Positions 37,003-44,478 of a stretch of 64,000 nucleotides of DNA are shown one piece after another. The notes under the pieces are model-generated. The model searched no databases and was not told where the DNA came from. It worked only from the letters and a program-made list of their open reading frames with translations. Origin of the DNA: JAAFHB01 sp942493325. GTDB taxonomy: Bacteria; Bacteroidota; Bacteroidia; Bacteroidales; Prolixibacteraceae. The position numbers and the translations under genes are program-made. The first letter of the stretch is position 1, and the number at the start of each line of letters is the position of its first letter. The stretch covers positions 6,200,001-6,264,000 of the forward strand of contig OW818689.1 of assembly GCA_942493325.1 (NCBI GenBank), given 5' to 3'.

Positions 37003-37174
37003 TAATGTCGTTTAGTTAAAGTCTATGAGAATAAAAATTTAAACGCAAAGAACGCTGAGGAGGCGCAAAGAATCGCAGAGGTAGATATTCCCGAATTTCT
37101 TTGCGGTTCTCTGCGTAAAACTTTGCGATCTCTGCGGTAAAATTTCAACTGCTATTGCTAACTAAACGACATTG
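37003..37174. mobile_element. MITE-like insertion with 10-bp target duplication
   Basis: The 10-mer ACATAGGCAG occurs at 36993-37002 and 37175-37184. Just inside are 15-bp perfect terminal inverted repeats, AATGTCGTTTAGTTA (37004-37018) and TAACTAAACGACATT (37159-37173). The interior has inverted CGCAAAG/CGCAGAG and CTCTGCG/CTTTGCG arrays (about 37042-37140) but no ORF. This is the layout of a small non-autonomous element. It lies between the Gfo/Idh and SDR genes. Confidence 0.8.
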
Positions 37175-37273
37175 ACATAGGCAGGTAGATTCTCATAGAA
37201 ATTTTTAACTAATGTGTTCTATGTGACTATTGTGGATAATTTATTTTGCATCCAAACTTAATAAAATTGTTTT

Positions 37274-38044
37274 ATGTCAAAAATAGCCTTGATAACCGGC
37301 GGAACCCGGGGAATTGGACTTGGAATAGCCATTGAACTGGCAAAGGCCGGATTTGATCTGGCAATCAACGGAATGCGTGAAGAGGTTGAGGTTAAAACTG
37401 TAATCGCGGAACTGAGCGGTTATGGCGTTCAGGTGGCCTATTTCCGGGGAGATGTGTCGAAAAAGGAGGATCGCCTGGGGATGATTGGAAAAATTCTTGA
37501 CCGCTTTGGAAAGATAAATGTGCTGGTCAATAATGCGGGGATCGCTCCGCCCGAACGCAAAGACATTCTCGAAGCGACAGAAGATAGTTTTGAGTATGTG
37601 CTCAGGGTCAACCTTCAGGGCCCTTATTTTCTCACACAACTGGTTGCCAACGCGATGATTGCAGGTAAGAAACAAATGGTTGACGAGTTCTTTTGCATCA
37701 TCAATGTCTCATCGGTATCGGCAACCGTAGCTTCGGTAAACCGGGGTGAATATTGTATTTCGAAGGCAGGTATTGCCATGGCCACAAAATTGTGGGCTTC
37801 CAGGCTTGGTGAGTTCGATATCCCCGTTTATGAAATCCAACCTGGGGTGATCCGCACCGATATGACTTCAGGTGTTGTTTCAAAATATGATCAGTTGTTT
37901 GCAAACGGACTTGCCATTCAGCAGCGCTGGGGCGTTCCTTCCGATATCGGAAAAGTTGCAACGGCAATGGCTACGGGCTCTATGCCATATTCCACGGGGC
38001 AGGTGGTGCTGGTCGATGGAGGGATGACGGTACAAAGATTATAG
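37274..38044 (+). CDS. 3-ketoacyl-ACP-reductase-type SDR
   Basis: A 256-residue classical short-chain dehydrogenase. The NAD(P) loop is TGGTRGIGLGIA (about 8-19), NNAG is at about 89-92, and the catalytic Ser and Y-x3-K are in INVSSVSATVASVNRGEYCISKAG. It ends VVLVDGGMTVQRL, as usual. Enzymes of this type in sugar clusters oxidise hexonates, deoxysugars or inositols. It follows the MITE-like insertion, which may separate it from the promoter of the upstream genes. Confidence 0.9.
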   Translation: MSKIALITGGTRGIGLGIAIELAKAGFDLAINGMREEVEVKTVIAELSGYGVQVAYFRGDVSKKEDRLGMIGKILDRFGKINVLVNNAGIAPPERKDILEATEDSFEYVLRVNLQGPYFLTQLVANAMIAGKKQMVDEFFCIINVSSVSATVASVNRGEYCISKAGIAMATKLWASRLGEFDIPVYEIQPGVIRTDMTSGVVSKYDQLFANGLAIQQRWGVPSDIGKVATAMATGSMPYSTGQVVLVDGGMTVQRL

Positions 38045-38180
38045 GAGGATTAAAATCAGGGCGAATGGGCGAAAATGTGAGAAATGGAAAGTGACCGGGT
38101 GACTTTTTAAGGAAAGCTAAGTGGCCTATTAGTTTTGCTCAATTTTGAATCGCAGTCACCCGGTCACTTTTGGACAATTA
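38045..38180. repeat. spacer with GGCGA repeats and a 16-bp inverted repeat
   Basis: After the SDR stop codon GGGCGAATGGGCGAAAATGTGA resembles the spacer at 7611-7782. A perfect 16-bp inverted repeat follows: AAAGTGACCGGGTGAC (38088-38103) and GTCACCCGGTCACTTT (38155-38170), separated by 51 bases. The long loop makes it a poor terminator. No gene is seen. Confidence 0.6.
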
Positions 38181-38209
38181 TTGCAAATCATAATATATTT
38201 ATATCTTTG
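38181..38209 (+). promoter_or_regulatory. promoter of the CPBP protease gene
   Basis: TTG (38181-38183) and TATCTTTG (38202-38209) are 18 bases apart, close to the Bacteroidota -33/-7 form. The ATG is 51 bases further on. Confidence 0.6.
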
Positions 38210-38260
38210 CATTAAGTGTGCGTTCGGAAGACCAACCAAAAAACTTAAATTAAAACCTAA

Positions 38261-39115
38261 ATGAAATTATTTTCCGCTTCGTTAGATCCTGACTATCCGG
38301 ATCGCAGGCAAATTTTACTGCTCGTGGTTTTTTATTTCGCAATTAGTACACTCTTTCTTTTTGCGACAACTATTCCTGTATTATTTGGAAAATTAATTGG
38401 ATGGGAATTTTCCTTATTTACATATTTTGATTTACTCCGTCCTATTGCTTCACCAATTATTTATATTCCTTTAATCATCTATGTCAGCCGCAAAAGTGGA
38501 ATTTCATATAAATGGGAGTTAAAATCCCCGGGTATCCGGTTTATTCTGCTTTTGGTTCTGCTTGCTATTGCTATCAGGATAATTATTCAACCTTTTATAA
38601 ATCCTGTTGACTATATTACTACCCTGATTGGTGGAAGTGTCCGGCTATTCAATTTTAATCTGCCGGAATTTAATTTTTACTGGGTATTAAATTTTATTTT
38701 TCTGGTTTTAATTGTTCCAATTGTTGAAGAAATATTTTGGAGAAAGCAGATTTTTGGACTCCTTCTTAAAAACTATTCACCTACTGTTGCTATCGTTTTA
38801 GGTTCGGCTTTGTTTGCCTGCGCACATTGGCAATTAAACAACATCGGAGCATTATTTATCTGGGGCCTTCTGTTTAGTTTTGTTTATTATAAAACAAAAT
38901 CACTTGAAGCTTCCATCCTGCTCCATTCAATAACCAATCTGACCAGCAGCTCTAAGCAGGGGTATGAATATATTGATGTTACAGGAATGTATTTTTTCAA
39001 ATTTATTATTGGGATGGTAATTTGTGCAATAATTATTTATTTGATTATTAGTTATATAGATGGATTTGATAGAGTCAAGGCAGATTATCAGGAAGATAAA
39101 ATAATTGCTCCATAA
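38261..39115 (+). CDS. CPBP-family (CAAX-type) intramembrane metalloprotease
   Basis: A 284-residue membrane protein with about seven or eight helices. The active-site motifs are present: EEIFWRKQIFG (about 159-169, EExxxR), the histidine in ACAHWQLNNIG (about 187-197) and the distal LLHSITNL (about 222-229). The family covers CAAX prenyl proteases and bacteriocin self-immunity proteins. With no bacteriocin nearby, its role is unknown. It has its own promoter and ends before a hairpin. Confidence 0.88.
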   Translation: MKLFSASLDPDYPDRRQILLLVVFYFAISTLFLFATTIPVLFGKLIGWEFSLFTYFDLLRPIASPIIYIPLIIYVSRKSGISYKWELKSPGIRFILLLVLLAIAIRIIIQPFINPVDYITTLIGGSVRLFNFNLPEFNFYWVLNFIFLVLIVPIVEEIFWRKQIFGLLLKNYSPTVAIVLGSALFACAHWQLNNIGALFIWGLLFSFVYYKTKSLEASILLHSITNLTSSSKQGYEYIDVTGMYFFKFIIGMVICAIIIYLIISYIDGFDRVKADYQEDKIIAP

Positions 39116-39146
39116 ATCAGTTATTCATCCGAAATTCAGTATTTGC

Positions 39147-39181
39147 CATCCCCGAATGGGTTCCAAACCCATTCGGGGATG
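39147..39181. terminator. hairpin between converging CPBP and DUF3307 genes
   Basis: CATCCCCGAATGGGTT (39147-39162) and AACCCATTCGGGGATG (39166-39181) form a perfect 16-bp stem with a 3-base loop. There is no clear U-run, but its position between converging stop codons suggests a two-way terminator. The motif AACCCCATTC recurs just after it. Confidence 0.6.
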
Positions 39182-39214
39182 CAACCCCATTCAGGACTTT
39201 AAGTTATGCTGAAC

Positions 39215-39952
39215 TTAAATTTTAATCACCAGTTTATAGAACAACCCAATTGCAATGGCGATCGAAAAACTCAGAAACGTCCCGATGATGATGTATTCTG
39301 TTTTTTTATGGTCCAGCGCATTTTTCAAATCTCCAAAGCGGAATATTGATTTAGCGGCAATCAAAAATCCTATCGCGCTGAATTCGTCGATCACAATAAA
39401 TGTAAATATCAGTAACCGTTCCATAGTTCCAATCCATTTGCCGGCGTTTTCCAGTCCTTTATACAATCCTGTTGCTTCGAGTTCGTTACTCCACTTTTGA
39501 GTCAGTTTCCCGATCAGGATTGAAGAAGGAGCGCTCAGTAAAATAAACATCAGGAATAGCCACCATATTTTAGGACTGTTTGACAATGCAGTAATTGAGT
39601 CGTTAAATATTTGAAACTGACCCGAATATGCTAACCAGACGAATACGATGATGACCAGGTGTAAAAACTGATCCGCCAAAAAAATCCAGATGCTTGTCTT
39701 TGAGAGTTTACTTTTCAGCGCATCAAGTATTAAATGACCGGATATCACCCAGAAGACAACAGGCCACAGGTGCCAATCCCACAAAGTGACAATCAGAGTA
39801 ACCAGGTTAATGGCGATGTGCAGCCAGAAATAGCGGGATTTAAATCCGATTGTTTCCCGCTGCTCTACCCATGATGAGGGTTGTAATACAAAATCGGCCA
39901 GTAAATGTGCAACCAGTATTCGCAGCAGTAAATCAAAATTTAAGGCATCCAT
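39215..39952 (-). CDS. DUF3307 membrane protein
   Basis: A 245-residue protein with about six to seven membrane helices. The N-terminus (LLRILVAHLLADFVLQPSSW, then LHIAINLVTLIVTLW and a HLILDALKSKLS block) is the DUF3307 signature, with conserved histidines and aspartates in the membrane. The function is unknown. It starts one base after the SatD-like gene's stop and is a frequent partner of SatD proteins in diverse bacteria, so the pair probably works together. Confidence 0.85.
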   Translation of the reverse strand: MDALNFDLLLRILVAHLLADFVLQPSSWVEQRETIGFKSRYFWLHIAINLVTLIVTLWDWHLWPVVFWVISGHLILDALKSKLSKTSIWIFLADQFLHLVIIVFVWLAYSGQFQIFNDSITALSNSPKIWWLFLMFILLSAPSSILIGKLTQKWSNELEATGLYKGLENAGKWIGTMERLLIFTFIVIDEFSAIGFLIAAKSIFRFGDLKNALDHKKTEYIIIGTFLSFSIAIAIGLFYKLVIKI

Positions 39953-39953
39953 A

Positions 39954-40646
39954 CTATTTTGCTTTAATCATTAAATCATGGTACCTGTTTAAAAATGCCT
40001 GGATACTGTTAATGTTGCCATATTTGGCCAGTCGTGTATGCACTGCCGGCTGTGATATTTTCAGGTCTTTCGCAAGCTCCTTTTGATTTTTACCATAAAG
40101 CAGGTGATAATACATCGCTTCCGAGGTACTTGCTGTCCATCTGCTGATCAGGGCATCGGCCAGTTTACATTCAACCGCGAGCTCCCGGTCTGTTTCCTCC
40201 CACGGAGTTCCGATAGCAAGGCGCTCATTTTCCCGGGTTATCTGGTCGAAGACCTGACCTGATTTTTGAAATGCTTCTCCTTGTGATTCAGTGATCCGTT
40301 CGGCATTGTACCTGATACTGCCAATACCGATACCAATTCGTGCATCACTGTATGCGGCCCGAAGTGGTTTTTTAGTTTTATTCCTTCCCTGATTACCCGG
40401 GGATGGTTCATAGGTCCGAAGATGTGCACGTATGATGATCGCAACAAGCAATGCAGATTCCGGGTTGGGTATCAGTCCCTGGAAGCTGTCGCCCCTGAAG
40501 ATTTCAAATGTTCCTTTTCCTCCCAGCAAATGAAGGTTAATTTCATTGAATGTGTTTTTTAACGAATCGATTACGGTGGCCATATCGGCATCTTTTATCT
40601 TACGCGACTTGACCAGATCACCCGTAATAACACTGTTTATCTCCAT
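39954..40646 (-). CDS. SatD-family protein with C-terminal helix-turn-helix
   Basis: A 230-residue protein. The first part (ITGDLVKSRKIKDAD, IFRGDSFQGLI, ARIGIGIGSIRY) is the SatD domain, which resembles nucleotide-cyclase-like folds. The last 60 residues form a sigma-region-4-like helix-turn-helix (NQKELAKDLKISQPAVHTRLAKYG). It probably binds DNA or RNA and regulates itself and the DUF3307 partner. An imperfect palindrome (about 40714-40740) and a -7-like TATATTTG (minus, 40697-40704) lie upstream. Confidence 0.85.
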   Translation of the reverse strand: MEINSVITGDLVKSRKIKDADMATVIDSLKNTFNEINLHLLGGKGTFEIFRGDSFQGLIPNPESALLVAIIIRAHLRTYEPSPGNQGRNKTKKPLRAAYSDARIGIGIGSIRYNAERITESQGEAFQKSGQVFDQITRENERLAIGTPWEETDRELAVECKLADALISRWTASTSEAMYYHLLYGKNQKELAKDLKISQPAVHTRLAKYGNINSIQAFLNRYHDLMIKAK

Positions 40647-40696
40647 GGCCTTAAAAATAGTTCAATGATGTTATATATATCCTCCGGTTTATATTT

Positions 40697-40740
40697 CAAA
40701 TATATAAGTTGTGCAGTTTATATTATGCAATTATAATCTG
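40697..40740 (-). promoter_or_regulatory. putative SatD promoter and operator
   Basis: The plus strand CAAATATA (40697-40704) is TATATTTG on the minus strand. TTG (plus CAA 40728-40730) is 23 bases upstream, slightly long. CAGTTTATATTATGCAATTATAATCTG (first CAGTTTATA, last TATAATCTG) forms an imperfect palindrome over the -33 region, a possible autoregulatory site. Confidence 0.4.
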
Positions 40741-40835
40741 TGGGGCTTATGATTTTGATTTGTGTTGTCACCGGCCTTTTTGTTGTTGCGGACTTTCATT
40801 TAAGTTGTAGTTCCTTTACAAATATACTTAATCAA

Positions 40836-41386
40836 TAAAACACAAATGGGAACCACCCTTTTGGAGTTGTTCCCATTTCGTCGCTTTCGAATTGCTTCGG
40901 ACGCGGCGTCAGACTACGGTTATATGGCTGGCTGCATTTTCATCTGCTTCGTGCTTACGCATTCCGGAGATTACTTACAACCCATCGCGTTCGGATAGTG
41001 CCTTTTACAGCATTACCTTCCGGCTGTCCCTTCGGTTATCCTTGCGGAAGACCTTCCCGGACGGAGTGTTGTTGTGAATACAGGGTGGTTCATCTCTCGC
41101 GATCTGTACTTCTGCTGTATGGAACATTTCGGGCCTTGCAGCTTTTGATGTTCCCCGGAATAGTGGAAGAAACCTGCGTCTCTTTATTCTTCCGGTCTTA
41201 ACTCAACCTACTAATGAACGACTGGCGTTACTTCCGGCTGACTGAACGGGTAAGATTGCTCTTTTCGTCCAACCTCTGACTCTTTGGTTGTGCAAACCCG
41301 AGGGCTTGAATGATCAGGTTCGAAGCTCAACTAAGAACTTTTTCCCTTCTCCGCAACTTCAGAGTAACCTTTTATCGCTTACCTGA
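40836..41386 (-). ncRNA. large structured RNA candidate, copy 1
   Basis: About 550 nt transcribed on the minus strand, with a promoter at 41392-41422 and an intrinsic terminator at 40844-40878 followed by T-rich sequence. It is almost identical to copy 2 and more diverged from copy 3. On the RNA there are several small hairpins with GNRA loops: UGC-GUAA-GCA, CGAA-GCAA-UUCG and UCC-GCAA-GGA. The stem AUACAG/CUGUAU (plus 41115-41120 and 41078-41083) is GUAUGG/CCAUAU in copy 3, with both partners changed. No convincing protein frame survives in all copies. I do not recognise the family. Confidence 0.75.
40844..40878 (-). terminator. terminator of RNA copy 1
   Basis: AAATGGGAAC (40844-40853) pairs with GTTCCCATTT (40869-40878). 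On the minus strand the stem is followed by GTGTTTTATT. Confidence 0.8.
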
Positions 41387-41391
41387 TAACT

Positions 41392-41422
41392 CAAAGATAC
41401 AGGACGATATTCAGCCGTGCAA
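41392..41422 (-). promoter_or_regulatory. promoter of RNA copy 1
   Basis: On the minus strand TTG (41420-41422), 20 bases, TATCTTTG (41392-41399). The same spacing and elements recur in copies 2 and 3. Confidence 0.85.
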
Positions 41423-41626
41423 CTATTTTGGGCTATTTATATTAACATTATATCAGATCAATTTCAACATAAGTTATTAACAATTGTCAGTAACTTTTAT
41501 AGAGTTATTTAATTGATATGCAATATTATATGGATATTTTATCGTGTGCCGGATTTGATTTGTTGGTTTATCAGGAATCCAGGAAGTCCGGAATAATTTA
41601 TAAATTAGTATTTATGCTCCTGTTTC

Positions 41627-41661
41627 AAAACCTGACAGGTTTCCGAAACCTGTCAGGTTTT
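41627..41661. repeat. AAACCTGACAGGTTT hairpin before copy 2
   Basis: AAAACCTGACAGG and CCTGTCAGGTTTT form a stem around CCG; each half is itself palindromic. A T-run follows. A near-identical hairpin precedes copy 3 (42406-42441). It is a common type of dispersed Bacteroidota hairpin and may add termination for either strand. Confidence 0.65.
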
Positions 41662-41694
41662 TGTAAAATGGATTCTTTTTTCCTGGCGTAGGTA

Positions 41695-42245
41695 TAAAAC
41701 ACAAATGGGAACCACCCTTTTGGAGTTGTTCCCATTTCGTCGCTTTCGAATTGCTTCGGCCGCGGCGTCAGGCTACGGTTATGTGGCTGGCTGCATTTTC
41801 ATCTGCTTTGTGCTTACGCATTCCGGAGATTACTTACAACCCATCGCGTTCGGATAGTGCCTTTTACAGCATTACCTTCCGGCTGTCCCTTCGGTTATCC
41901 TTGCGGAAGACCTTCCCGGACGGAGTGTTGTTGTGAATACAGGGTGGTTCATCTCTCGCGATCTGTACTTCTGCTGTATGGAACATTTCGGGCCTTGCAG
42001 CTTTTGATGTTCCCCGGAATAGTGGAAGAAACCTGCGTTTCTTTTTTCTTCCGGTCTTAACTCAACCTACTAATGAACGACTGGCGTTACTTCCGGCTGA
42101 CTGAACGGGTAAGATTGCTCTTTTCGTCCAACCTCTGACTCTTTGGTTGTGCAAACCCGAAGGTCTGAATGATCAGGTTCGAAGCTCAACTAAGAACTTT
42201 TTCCCTTCTCCGCAACTTCAGAGTAACCTTTTATCGCTTACCTGA
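41695..42245 (-). ncRNA. large structured RNA candidate, copy 2
   Basis: About 550 nt with the same plan as copy 1: promoter at 42251-42281 and terminator at 41703-41737. It differs from copy 1 at only a few positions. One difference is in the hairpin AAGAGAC-GCAG-GUUUCUU of copy 1, which reads AAGAAAC-GCAG-GUUUCUU here, replacing a G-U pair by A-U. This conserves the helix. The high identity points to a recent duplication of the whole transcription unit. Confidence 0.75.
41703..41737 (-). terminator. terminator of RNA copy 2
   Basis: AAATGGGAAC (41703-41712) and GTTCCCATTT (41728-41737), same hairpin as copy 1, with GTGTTTTATACC downstream on the minus strand. Confidence 0.8.
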
Positions 42246-42250
42246 TATTT

Positions 42251-42281
42251 CAAAGATACAGGATGGTATTCAACGGTGCAA
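42251..42281 (-). promoter_or_regulatory. promoter of RNA copy 2
   Basis: TTG (42279-42281), 20 bases, TATCTTTG (42251-42258) on the minus strand. Confidence 0.85.
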
Positions 42282-42405
42282 CTATTTTAAGCCTTAACAA
42301 TCAACAGTTTGTCAACACCAAATTCACCGCTTGTGAACCACGAAATAAACCATGAATTAACCGGAGTAATCAACAATGGTTCATTATTCAACTAATTTGA
42401 GTTTC

Positions 42406-42441
42406 AAAACCTGACCGGTTTCCGAAACCTGTCAGGTTTTT
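42406..42441. repeat. AAACCTGACCGGTTT hairpin before copy 3
   Basis: Near copy of the hairpin at 41627-41661 with one base changed in the left half (GACCGG for GACAGG). It is again about 40 bases from the RNA terminator, so it was probably duplicated with the RNA unit. Confidence 0.6.
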
Positions 42442-42471
42442 TGAAGTTGAAAGTTTTACATGGCGCAGGTA

Positions 42472-43020
42472 TAAAACACAAATGGGAACAACCCTTTACA
42501 GTTGTTCCCATTTCGTCGCTTTCGAATTGCTTCGGCCGCGGCGTCAGGCTACGGTTATGATGGCTGGCTGCATTTTCATCCGTTTCATACTTACGCAATC
42601 AAGGGGATTACTTTCAGCCCATCGCTTTCAGATTCAGCCTTTTACAGCATCATCTTCCGGCTGTCCCTTCGGTTTCCCTTGCGGTGGACCTTCCTGGACG
42701 GAGCGTCTGACAGAATATGGTGAATTCATCTCTTGCGATCAGAAACTTACCATACGGAACATTCGCGGCTTCGCAGCTTTCCTGTCCCCCGGAATTGAAA
42801 GAAACTTGCGTCTCCTTTTTTCCCGGTCTTCAACTCAACCTTTCAAATGAACGACGAGCGTCTTTTAGGGTTGACCGGACGTGGAAGATCTCTCTTTTTC
42901 GTCCGACCTCTGACTCTTCCATTGCGCAAACCCGAGGGCCTGAATGATCCGGTTCGATGCTCAACTAAGAACGTTTTCCCGTCTCCACAACTTCAAAGCA
43001 GCCTTTTATCGCTTACCTGA
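42472..43020 (-). ncRNA. large structured RNA candidate, copy 3
   Basis: About 550 nt, the most diverged copy. The promoter is at 43026-43056 and the terminator at 42480-42513. Compared with copies 1 and 2 it carries paired changes: GUAUGG/CCAUAU for AUACAG/CUGUAU (plus 42750-42755 and 42715-42720), GGGACA/UGUUCC for GGAACA/UGUUCC, and UGC-GUAA-GUA for UGC-GUAA-GCA. Loops and single-stranded blocks such as AAGAGUCAGAGG and GAUGAAAAUGCAGCCAGCC are kept. Its plus-strand ORFs differ from those of copies 1 and 2, so selection is on the RNA. Confidence 0.75.
42480..42513 (-). terminator. terminator of RNA copy 3
   Basis: AAATGGGAACAAC (42480-42492) and GTTGTTCCCATTT (42501-42513) form a perfect 13-bp stem; on the minus strand GTGTTTTATACC follows. 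Copies 1 and 2 have one mismatch in the inner part. Confidence 0.85.
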
Positions 43021-43025
43021 TAACT

Positions 43026-43056
43026 CAAAGATACACGACGGTATTCAGTCGTGCAA
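43026..43056 (-). promoter_or_regulatory. promoter of RNA copy 3
   Basis: TTG (43054-43056), 20 bases, TATCTTTG (43026-43033) on the minus strand. In this copy the 20-base spacer is flanked by CACGAC and GTCGTG, an inverted repeat that could be an operator. Confidence 0.85.
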
Positions 43057-43296
43057 GTTTTTCGAATCATTTCTATCAACTCTTTATAAACCGGAGTTAT
43101 CAACAATTGTTAATAACTTTTATTTTTTTATTGCTTTGATAATTAATGATATAAACTATAATGATTACATAATTTGCACATATAGTTAATCTGATTATGT
43201 TTGTAATGATGAACAACCGTGATCAAAATAGCACGAATATAGGAATCAGATTGATGATCTGGAGATAAAGATAAACCACGATTTTCGCACTCCGTA

Positions 43297-44469
43297 TTAA
43301 TCGGTCTTTCCATTTCCGGGTGCATATTGTTTCACATCTTCGAGGGTGATCATTTTATTGCACAAAATGATGAGTCGTTCGATTACATTTCTGAATTCCC
43401 TGATATTTCCTGTCCAGGATCGGTTTTGCAATTCATCAATTGCTTCGGGTTCAATTTCCATGGGTGGTCGTCCGTATTCGTTACAAATCTGTTCAATAAA
43501 ATGATTTGCCAACAATGGAATATCCTCTTTTCTGCTATCAAGCGATGGGACATTGATCAGAATTACACTTAACCGGTGGTACAAGTCCTCACGGAATGTT
43601 CCGTTCTTGATTTCCTCAGCCAGGTCCTTATTTGTAGCGGCTATCACCCTGACATTTACTTTAACCGGGCTATCACTTCCTACCCTTGTGATGATATTCT
43701 CCTGCAAAGCACGCAATACCTTCGATTGTGCCGATAGGCTCATGTCGCCAATCTCATCCAAAAACAGGGTGCCGCCGTCGGCTTGTTCGAATTTGCCTTT
43801 TCGTTGTTTTATAGCCGAGGTAAAAGCTCCCTTTTCGTGACCAAATAATTCACTTTCAATTAATTCGGAAGGAATTGCAGCGCAATTAACTTCAACAAAC
43901 GGCGCTTCGGCCCGCGGCGATAGTTCATGAAGCCGGCGCGCGATTAATTCTTTACCGGTACCGTTTGAACCTGTAATTAAAACCCTGGCTTCGGTGGGTG
44001 CCACCCGGTCGGTCATTTCGAGTACTTTTTTAATCAGGGGTGATTCACCAATTATTTCATAACGCTGGTTAATCTTTTGCTTTAATACTTTTGTCTCCTT
44101 AACCAGGACAGTTTTGTCGCCCGCATTCCGGATTGTAATCAGCAACCTGTTTAAATCGAGCGGTTTAACTATAAAATCAAACGCACCTTTTTTTATGGCC
44201 TCCACGGCAGTATCGATGTTTCCATGTCCCGAAATCATCACCACCGTTGTTTCGGGTTTAAGTTGCATGATTTTCTCAAGGACTTCAATTCCATCCATTT
44301 CCGGCATCTTAATGTCGCAAAGTATAATATCATAATCCGTGCCTTTCACCATTTCGATACCCAGTAAGCCATTTTCGGCGACGTCTACCGCGTACCCTTC
44401 GAAACCAAGAATGTCTTTGAGCGTATTTCGGATGCTCCGCTCATCGTCAATGACCAAAATTTTAACCAT
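43297..44469 (-). CDS. sigma-54-type response regulator lacking a DNA-binding domain
   Basis: A 390-residue protein. Residues 1-120 are a receiver domain (DDE at 8-10, phospho-Asp in DIILCDIKMPEMDG, Lys in FIVKPLD). Residues about 140-375 are an AAA+ sigma-54 activator domain with Walker A GSNGTGKE, Walker B GGTLFLDEIGD and the arginine region NIREFRNVIERL. The sigma-contact loop is GAFTSA instead of GAFTGA. The usual C-terminal Fis-type helix-turn-helix is missing; the protein ends soon after the AAA+ lid. It is 9 bases after the Ppx/GppA stop. Confidence 0.92.
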   Translation of the reverse strand: MVKILVIDDERSIRNTLKDILGFEGYAVDVAENGLLGIEMVKGTDYDIILCDIKMPEMDGIEVLEKIMQLKPETTVVMISGHGNIDTAVEAIKKGAFDFIVKPLDLNRLLITIRNAGDKTVLVKETKVLKQKINQRYEIIGESPLIKKVLEMTDRVAPTEARVLITGSNGTGKELIARRLHELSPRAEAPFVEVNCAAIPSELIESELFGHEKGAFTSAIKQRKGKFEQADGGTLFLDEIGDMSLSAQSKVLRALQENIITRVGSDSPVKVNVRVIAATNKDLAEEIKNGTFREDLYHRLSVILINVPSLDSRKEDIPLLANHFIEQICNEYGRPPMEIEPEAIDELQNRSWTGNIREFRNVIERLIILCNKMITLEDVKQYAPGNGKTD

Positions 44470-44478
44470 TTTGTTAAT

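Noticed and set aside
40892..42947. Plus-strand ORFs of 61-122 codons inside the three repeat units
   Set aside because: They are Ser/Arg/Phe/Leu-rich shadow frames. Copies 1 and 2 share them only because the DNA is nearly identical; in copy 3 the frames and lengths differ while RNA stems are kept.
40836..43056. Repeat units as group II introns or IS elements
   Set aside because: There is no reverse transcriptase or transposase, no domain-V-like hairpin, and no target duplication; instead each has a promoter and terminator.
43143..43325. 60-codon minus-strand ORF after the response regulator
   Set aside because: It overlaps the regulator's end in another frame and has no plausible protein features.
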